Below, piece after piece: positions 60,826-64,000 of a stretch of 64,000 nucleotides of DNA. Origin of the DNA: an uncultured Clostridium sp. (GTDB taxonomy: Bacteria > Bacillota > Clostridia > TANB77 > CAG-508); the NCBI GenBank assembly GCA_945865665.1, contig CAMBEE010000008.1, forward strand, positions 20,137-84,136. Reading direction: 5' to 3'. The position numbers and the translations under genes are program-made. Numbering within the stretch: the stretch's first letter is position 1; each line of letters begins with the position of its first letter. The notes under the pieces were generated by a model. The model worked only from the letters and a program-made list of their open reading frames with translations. It was not told the DNA's origin and did not search any database.

Positions 60826-61530
60826 TTATTTTTTTTGATAAACTTTTTTGTTTGCCTGCATTTGGTCTCCAGGCATAATAATTTGATTTATGACCTTTTC
60901 GTCTTTAGTTGCTACATATTCTATATTTTGCTCACTATCATAACTTTCTGTGTCATAATCTACTATGTTTTTTATATTTTTTATGTATATACCTTCTTCA
61001 TATCTTTCTCTTCTTCTAACTACTTTTTCACCTAGCAAATATTTTTCAATTATCTTTCTTTCTTCTTTGTTCATCTGCTCTTCTTTTATTCCTAGAAAAT
61101 TGTATCTCCAAATTATATGTCTTTCATAATTAGAAAATTTTGATTTTGTTAAATCTTCATAATCATATTCAACTTTAAATTTGATTCCTTGAATCATTAT
61201 TGTCAAATTTGTCCAAGTTGGTACAACTTCTATTTTCTTAAATTCTTCCCTTAATGCTACAATTTTTTGATATAAAATATTCACTAATTTGATGTATTCT
61301 TTTTCGTCTAAATTGAATTTTTGTGGTATTTCGTAGACATTTACAGGGTTCTTCTTAAATATTCCTTTTGGAATATAGTAGAAGAATAGCTCCCCTGTTT
61401 TTCGTCTATCTATAAGGTCTGATACTGAAGCATATAAATACATCTTTTCCCATTTTTCTGGTATCATATAAAATATACGCCTTTGTATATCTTCGTACAT
61501 CTCTTTTATTTTCTTTGTATGTTTTAACAT
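60826..61530 (-). CDS. YezG/DUF600-like immunity-type protein
   Basis: A 234-residue protein. MYEDIQRRIFYMIPEKWEKM, YLYASVSDLIDRRKTGELFF and WTNLTIMIQGIKFKVEYDYE, SNYERHIIWRYNFLG match the YezG/DUF600 family, which includes immunity partners of LXG-type polymorphic toxins. No LXG toxin is in the window, so this is an orphan; it may protect against neighbours or have another role. The protein is longer than typical YezG (about 150 residues) because of a basic C-terminal tail. It follows gpmI by 8 bases. Confidence 0.68.
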   Translation of the reverse strand: MLKHTKKIKEMYEDIQRRIFYMIPEKWEKMYLYASVSDLIDRRKTGELFFYYIPKGIFKKNPVNVYEIPQKFNLDEKEYIKLVNILYQKIVALREEFKKIEVVPTWTNLTIMIQGIKFKVEYDYEDLTKSKFSNYERHIIWRYNFLGIKEEQMNKEERKIIEKYLLGEKVVRRRERYEEGIYIKNIKNIVDYDTESYDSEQNIEYVATKDEKVINQIIMPGDQMQANKKVYQKK

Positions 61531-61538
61531 ATTTACCC

Positions 61539-63077
61539 CTATTCTCTGATTAATAGGCTTTCTCCTGTCATTTCTTCTGGTTGTTTAATTCCCATTAAAT
61601 CAAGCATTGTTGGCGCTAAATCTGCTAATTTTCCGTTTTCTTTTAATTTGTATTCTTTATTAGCTGTTACTAATATTATTGGAACCGGATTTGTTGTATG
61701 TGCTGTGTGTGGTTCTCCTGTTTTGTAATCTATCATTTGTTCTGCATTTCCGTGGTCTGCTGTTATTAATAGATTTCCTTGTTTTTCTTCTATTATTTTT
61801 ACAATTTTTCCTACACATTCGTCTACTGCTTCTACTGCTTTTATTGCAGCTTGTAGACTTCCTGTGTGTCCAACCATGTCTGTATTTGCAAAGTTTAGAA
61901 TTACTACATCATATTTGTCATTTTCTAATGCTTCACATACTTTGTCTGTAACTTCATATGCACTCATTTCTGGTTTCATATCATATGTTTCTACTTTTGG
62001 TGATGGTACTAATATTCTGTCTTCTCCTGGATATTGTTTTTCTTCTCCACCATTAAAGAAGAATGTTACGTGTGCATATTTTTCTGTTTCTGCTATTCTT
62101 AATTGTGTTAGTCCTGCTTCACTTACAACTTCTCCAAATGTATTTTTTAATGGCTCTTTTTTGAATGCGATGTGTACATTTGGCATTGTTTCGTCATAGC
62201 TTGTGAAACATACATAATATAAATTCATTTTTTTAGTTTCAAATCCATCAAATTCTGGATCAACTAGTGCTCTTGTTATTTCTCTTGCTCTGTCTGGTCT
62301 GAAGTTGAAGAATATTACAGAGTCGTTTTCTTCTATTTTTGCTACTGGTTCGTTTCCATTGCACATTACTGTTGGTACAACAAATTCATCAAATACTTCT
62401 TTTTGATAAGAATCTTCGATTGCTTTTATTGGGTCTCCTGCTTTTTCTCCTTCTCCATTTACTAGAGCATCATAACATTTTTTAACTCTTTGCCATCTTT
62501 TATCTCTGTCCATTGCATAAAATCTTCCTGAAAGTGATGCTATTTTTCCAACGCCTTTTTCTTTCATTTTTTCTTGCAATTCAGCTACATATGTTTCTGC
62601 TGATGCTGGTGGAGTGTCTCTTCCATCTAAGAAACAATGAACATATACATCCTCAAAGTCTCTTCTTTTTGCCATTTCTAATAGTCCATATAAATGTCTG
62701 TTGTGGCTGTGTACTCCTCCATCTGATACTAATCCTAGAATGTGTAATTTTGAATTGTATTTTTTACAATTTTCAATTGCAGCTATAAATTCTGGATTAC
62801 TGAAAAAGTCTCCGTCTTCTATTGATTTTGTTATTCTTGTTAATTCTTGATATACTATTCTTCCTGCACCTATATTTGTGTGTCCTACTTCTGAATTTCC
62901 CATTTGTCCTTCTGGTAATCCTACATGTAATCCACTTGTAAATATGTCTGTGTTTGGATATTTTTTCATTAGTTTATCAATATTAGGTGTGTTTGCTAGT
63001 TTTATAGCGTTTCCGTCTTTGTTTTTGTTGTCTCCAAAACCATCTAATATCATTAGCATTGTTACTTTATCTTTCAT
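61539..63077 (-). CDS. gpmI: 2,3-bisphosphoglycerate-independent phosphoglycerate mutase
   Basis: A 512-residue alkaline-phosphatase-superfamily enzyme, Mn2+-dependent, converting 3-phosphoglycerate to 2-phosphoglycerate. [11 protein letters not shown] with the first Asp, [17 protein letters not shown] with the catalytic Ser, [22 protein letters not shown] and ITADHGNAE are the metal and catalytic motifs. It follows tpiA by 104 bases. The strong SD site is unusually far from the start, and a hairpin lies between (see 63087-63116). Mn-dependent GpmI is also involved in keeping 3-PGA in spores. Confidence 0.96.
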   Translation of the reverse strand: MKDKVTMLMILDGFGDNKNKDGNAIKLANTPNIDKLMKKYPNTDIFTSGLHVGLPEGQMGNSEVGHTNIGAGRIVYQELTRITKSIEDGDFFSNPEFIAAIENCKKYNSKLHILGLVSDGGVHSHNRHLYGLLEMAKRRDFEDVYVHCFLDGRDTPPASAETYVAELQEKMKEKGVGKIASLSGRFYAMDRDKRWQRVKKCYDALVNGEGEKAGDPIKAIEDSYQKEVFDEFVVPTVMCNGNEPVAKIEENDSVIFFNFRPDRAREITRALVDPEFDGFETKKMNLYYVCFTSYDETMPNVHIAFKKEPLKNTFGEVVSEAGLTQLRIAETEKYAHVTFFFNGGEEKQYPGEDRILVPSPKVETYDMKPEMSAYEVTDKVCEALENDKYDVVILNFANTDMVGHTGSLQAAIKAVEAVDECVGKIVKIIEEKQGNLLITADHGNAEQMIDYKTGEPHTAHTTNPVPIILVTANKEYKLKENGKLADLAPTMLDLMGIKQPEEMTGESLLIRE

Positions 63078-63086
63078 TATTAGTCT

Positions 63087-63116
63087 ATGTTAGTTTTTTT
63101 CTAACATATTCCTCCT
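63087..63116 (-). promoter_or_regulatory. gpmI: SD site separated from gpmI start by a hairpin
   Basis: AGGAGG lies 33 bases before the gpmI ATG. Between them ATGTTAG-AAAAAAA-CTAACAT forms a perfect 7-bp hairpin; folding it leaves about 12 bases between SD and ATG, a usable spacing. A five-codon reading frame (ATG TTA GAA AAA AAC TAA) overlaps the hairpin but is only 3 bases from GGAGG. Confidence 0.55.
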
Positions 63117-63181
63117 TCCTTTATGCTCTTGCTTTTCAAAATATTGTTTCAATTTTAATTTTTTACAATTTTTGATTTGCA

Positions 63182-63934
63182 TTAATTTGCGTAATTTACT
63201 ATTTTTGCGAACTCATCTGGTTTTAAGCTTGCTCCTCCGACCAAGCCTCCATCGATGTCTGACATTTCAAATAGTTCTTTTGCATTATTTGATTTTACGC
63301 TTCCGCCATATTGTATTATAACTCCATTTGCTACATTTTGTCCATAGATTTGACAAATTTTGTCACGAATTGATTTTATTGCTTCATTTGCTTGTTCTGA
63401 TGTTGCTGTTTTTCCTGTTCCAATTGCCCATATTGGTTCATATGCAATTATTGTATTTTGAACTTGCTCTTCTGTTAAACCTTGTAATGCTAGTTCTGTT
63501 TGTTTTGTAATTATTTCTTGTGTTTGATTTGCTTCTCTTTGTTCTAGTGTTTCACCTACACATACAATTGGTTTTAAGTCGTTTGCAAATGCTGTTTTTA
63601 TTTTTTTGTTTACTGTTTCATCTGTTTCGTTGAAGTATTGTCTTCTTTCAGAGTGTCCTATTATAACATATTCAACTCCAATTGATTTTAACATTTTCCC
63701 TGATACTTCTCCTGTATATGCTCCACTTTCTTCAAAGTGCATATTTTGTGCTCCTATTTTGATGTTTGTTCCTTGTGCTGTTAGTAATGCGTAAAATAGG
63801 TCTGTGTATGGCACACATAGTATTACTTCATTTTTTGTTTCTTTTACAAGTGGTGTTAATTTATCTATAAAATTTATTGCTTCGTTTGGAAGCATGTTCA
63901 TTTTCCAGTTTCCTGCAATTACTTTTTTTCTCAT
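63182..63934 (-). CDS. tpiA: Triosephosphate isomerase
   Basis: A 250-residue TIM-barrel enzyme. [10 protein letters not shown] with the catalytic Lys, [13 protein letters not shown] with the electrophilic His, [16 protein letters not shown] with the catalytic Glu and [12 protein letters not shown] with [11 protein letters not shown] phosphate-binding are complete. AAGGAGGAAATT marks the ATG at 63934; the track ORF extends 11 codons upstream. It lies 10 bases after pgk, in a pgk-tpiA-gpmI glycolytic operon. Confidence 0.97.
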   Translation of the reverse strand: MRKKVIAGNWKMNMLPNEAINFIDKLTPLVKETKNEVILCVPYTDLFYALLTAQGTNIKIGAQNMHFEESGAYTGEVSGKMLKSIGVEYVIIGHSERRQYFNETDETVNKKIKTAFANDLKPIVCVGETLEQREANQTQEIITKQTELALQGLTEEQVQNTIIAYEPIWAIGTGKTATSEQANEAIKSIRDKICQIYGQNVANGVIIQYGGSVKSNNAKELFEMSDIDGGLVGGASLKPDEFAKIVNYAN

Positions 63935-63944
63935 AATTTCCTCC

Positions 63945-64000
63945 TTATTTATCTTGTAAGCACTCAATACCTGGTAACTTTTTGCCTTCTAAGAATTCAA
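63945..64000 (-). CDS. pgk: Phosphoglycerate kinase, C-terminal fragment
   Basis: Only the last 17 or so codons are visible: [17 protein letters not shown] followed by TAA, the usual end of phosphoglycerate kinase. The gene extends beyond the right edge. The stop TAA overlaps the TAAGGAGG ribosome site of tpiA. Context (tpiA, gpmI) confirms the call. Confidence 0.85.
   Translation of the reverse strand, partial: EFLEGKKLPGIECLQDK

Noticed and set aside
1-64000. CRISPR array
   Set aside because: No regularly spaced 24-40 base direct repeats were seen; the repeats found are dispersed palindromes.

Overview
The window looks like chromosome from a low-GC, endospore-forming member of the Clostridia, probably an uncultured gut or anaerobic lineage. 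The base composition is strongly AT-rich. It carries spore genes (spoVAC, spoVAD, spoVAE, spoIIM), a PrkC/PrpC/IreB signalling set, the Firmicutes infC-rpmI-rplT operon with an L20-type attenuator, GGGtGRT with an IscU-like partner (typical of anaerobes), and no respiratory genes. Most genes lie on the minus strand. Shine-Dalgarno sites are strong, and they decide many starts, including TTG (spoVAD, tmcAL, mrnC), GTG (ftsX, pilC, the GAF protein) and AUA (infC).

Layout. 1-2.3 kb: prkC (partial), prpC, deoD (+), greA. 2.5-8.7 kb: pgsA, a CtpA peptidase, two coiled-coil M23 murein hydrolases and ftsX/ftsE, a cell-division and wall-hydrolysis block. 9.3-13.1 kb: a GLUG-repeat surface protein, an orphan transketolase C-terminal subunit and a ROK kinase. 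13.4-22.5 kb: a complete type IV pilus operon in transcription order pilMN (fused), pilO, a PilP-like protein, a short pilin, prepilin peptidase, two prepilin-like minor pilins, pilB, pilT, pilC. 22.7-27.2 kb: rsmB, dodecin-spoVAC-spoVAD-spoVAE (+) and a small unknown. 27.3-33.3 kb: rplT, rpmI, infC, xerD, a frameshifted spoIIM, an EndoQ-like PHP protein, an HD-like protein, rnhA. 33.5-38.8 kb: tmcAL (+), a damaged Rpn-family nuclease, alpha-glucan phosphorylase. 38.9-43.5 kb: surface genes including prepilin-like proteins with LamG and discoidin-like domains, and a ribbon-helix-helix protein. 43.6-50.8 kb: Ca2+ P-type ATPase, tRNA-Glu(CUC), a HExxH protein, mrnC, rbgA, DUF1292, ruvX, ireB. 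50.9-56.2 kb: a degenerate GAF/GGDEF protein, an AT-hook/ParA-like protein, a VirB2-like membrane protein, a GH73 glucosaminidase. 56.3-64 kb: metK, a YgjP-like metallopeptidase, GGGtGRT and IscU-like genes, a YezG-like protein, and gpmI-tpiA-pgk.

The most unusual feature is a family of long intergenic hairpins (about 200-400 bases). Two copies (8859-9262 and 24063-24418) align over their length in opposite orientation. Their outer arms differ completely between copies, yet each is complementary within its own copy, and conserved sequence sits in the internal loops. That pattern suggests a structured RNA, or a mobile element under structural selection. A third copy (30.5 kb) keeps the apical domain, and two more long hairpins (13.2 and 59.9 kb) may be relatives. 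Shorter GC-rich palindromes with a GGGACGGGTCT core and GAGACAAGTGGGAC repeats are also scattered between genes.

Three genes are broken in ways that look recent or artefactual. spoIIM and the Rpn nuclease are disrupted by extra G bases after TCC on the plus strand (one and three sites). A prepilin-discoidin gene is split by one missing A in an A run. No CRISPR array, insertion sequence, prophage or replication origin was found. All assignments come from reading the sequence and ORF translations; no search was run.
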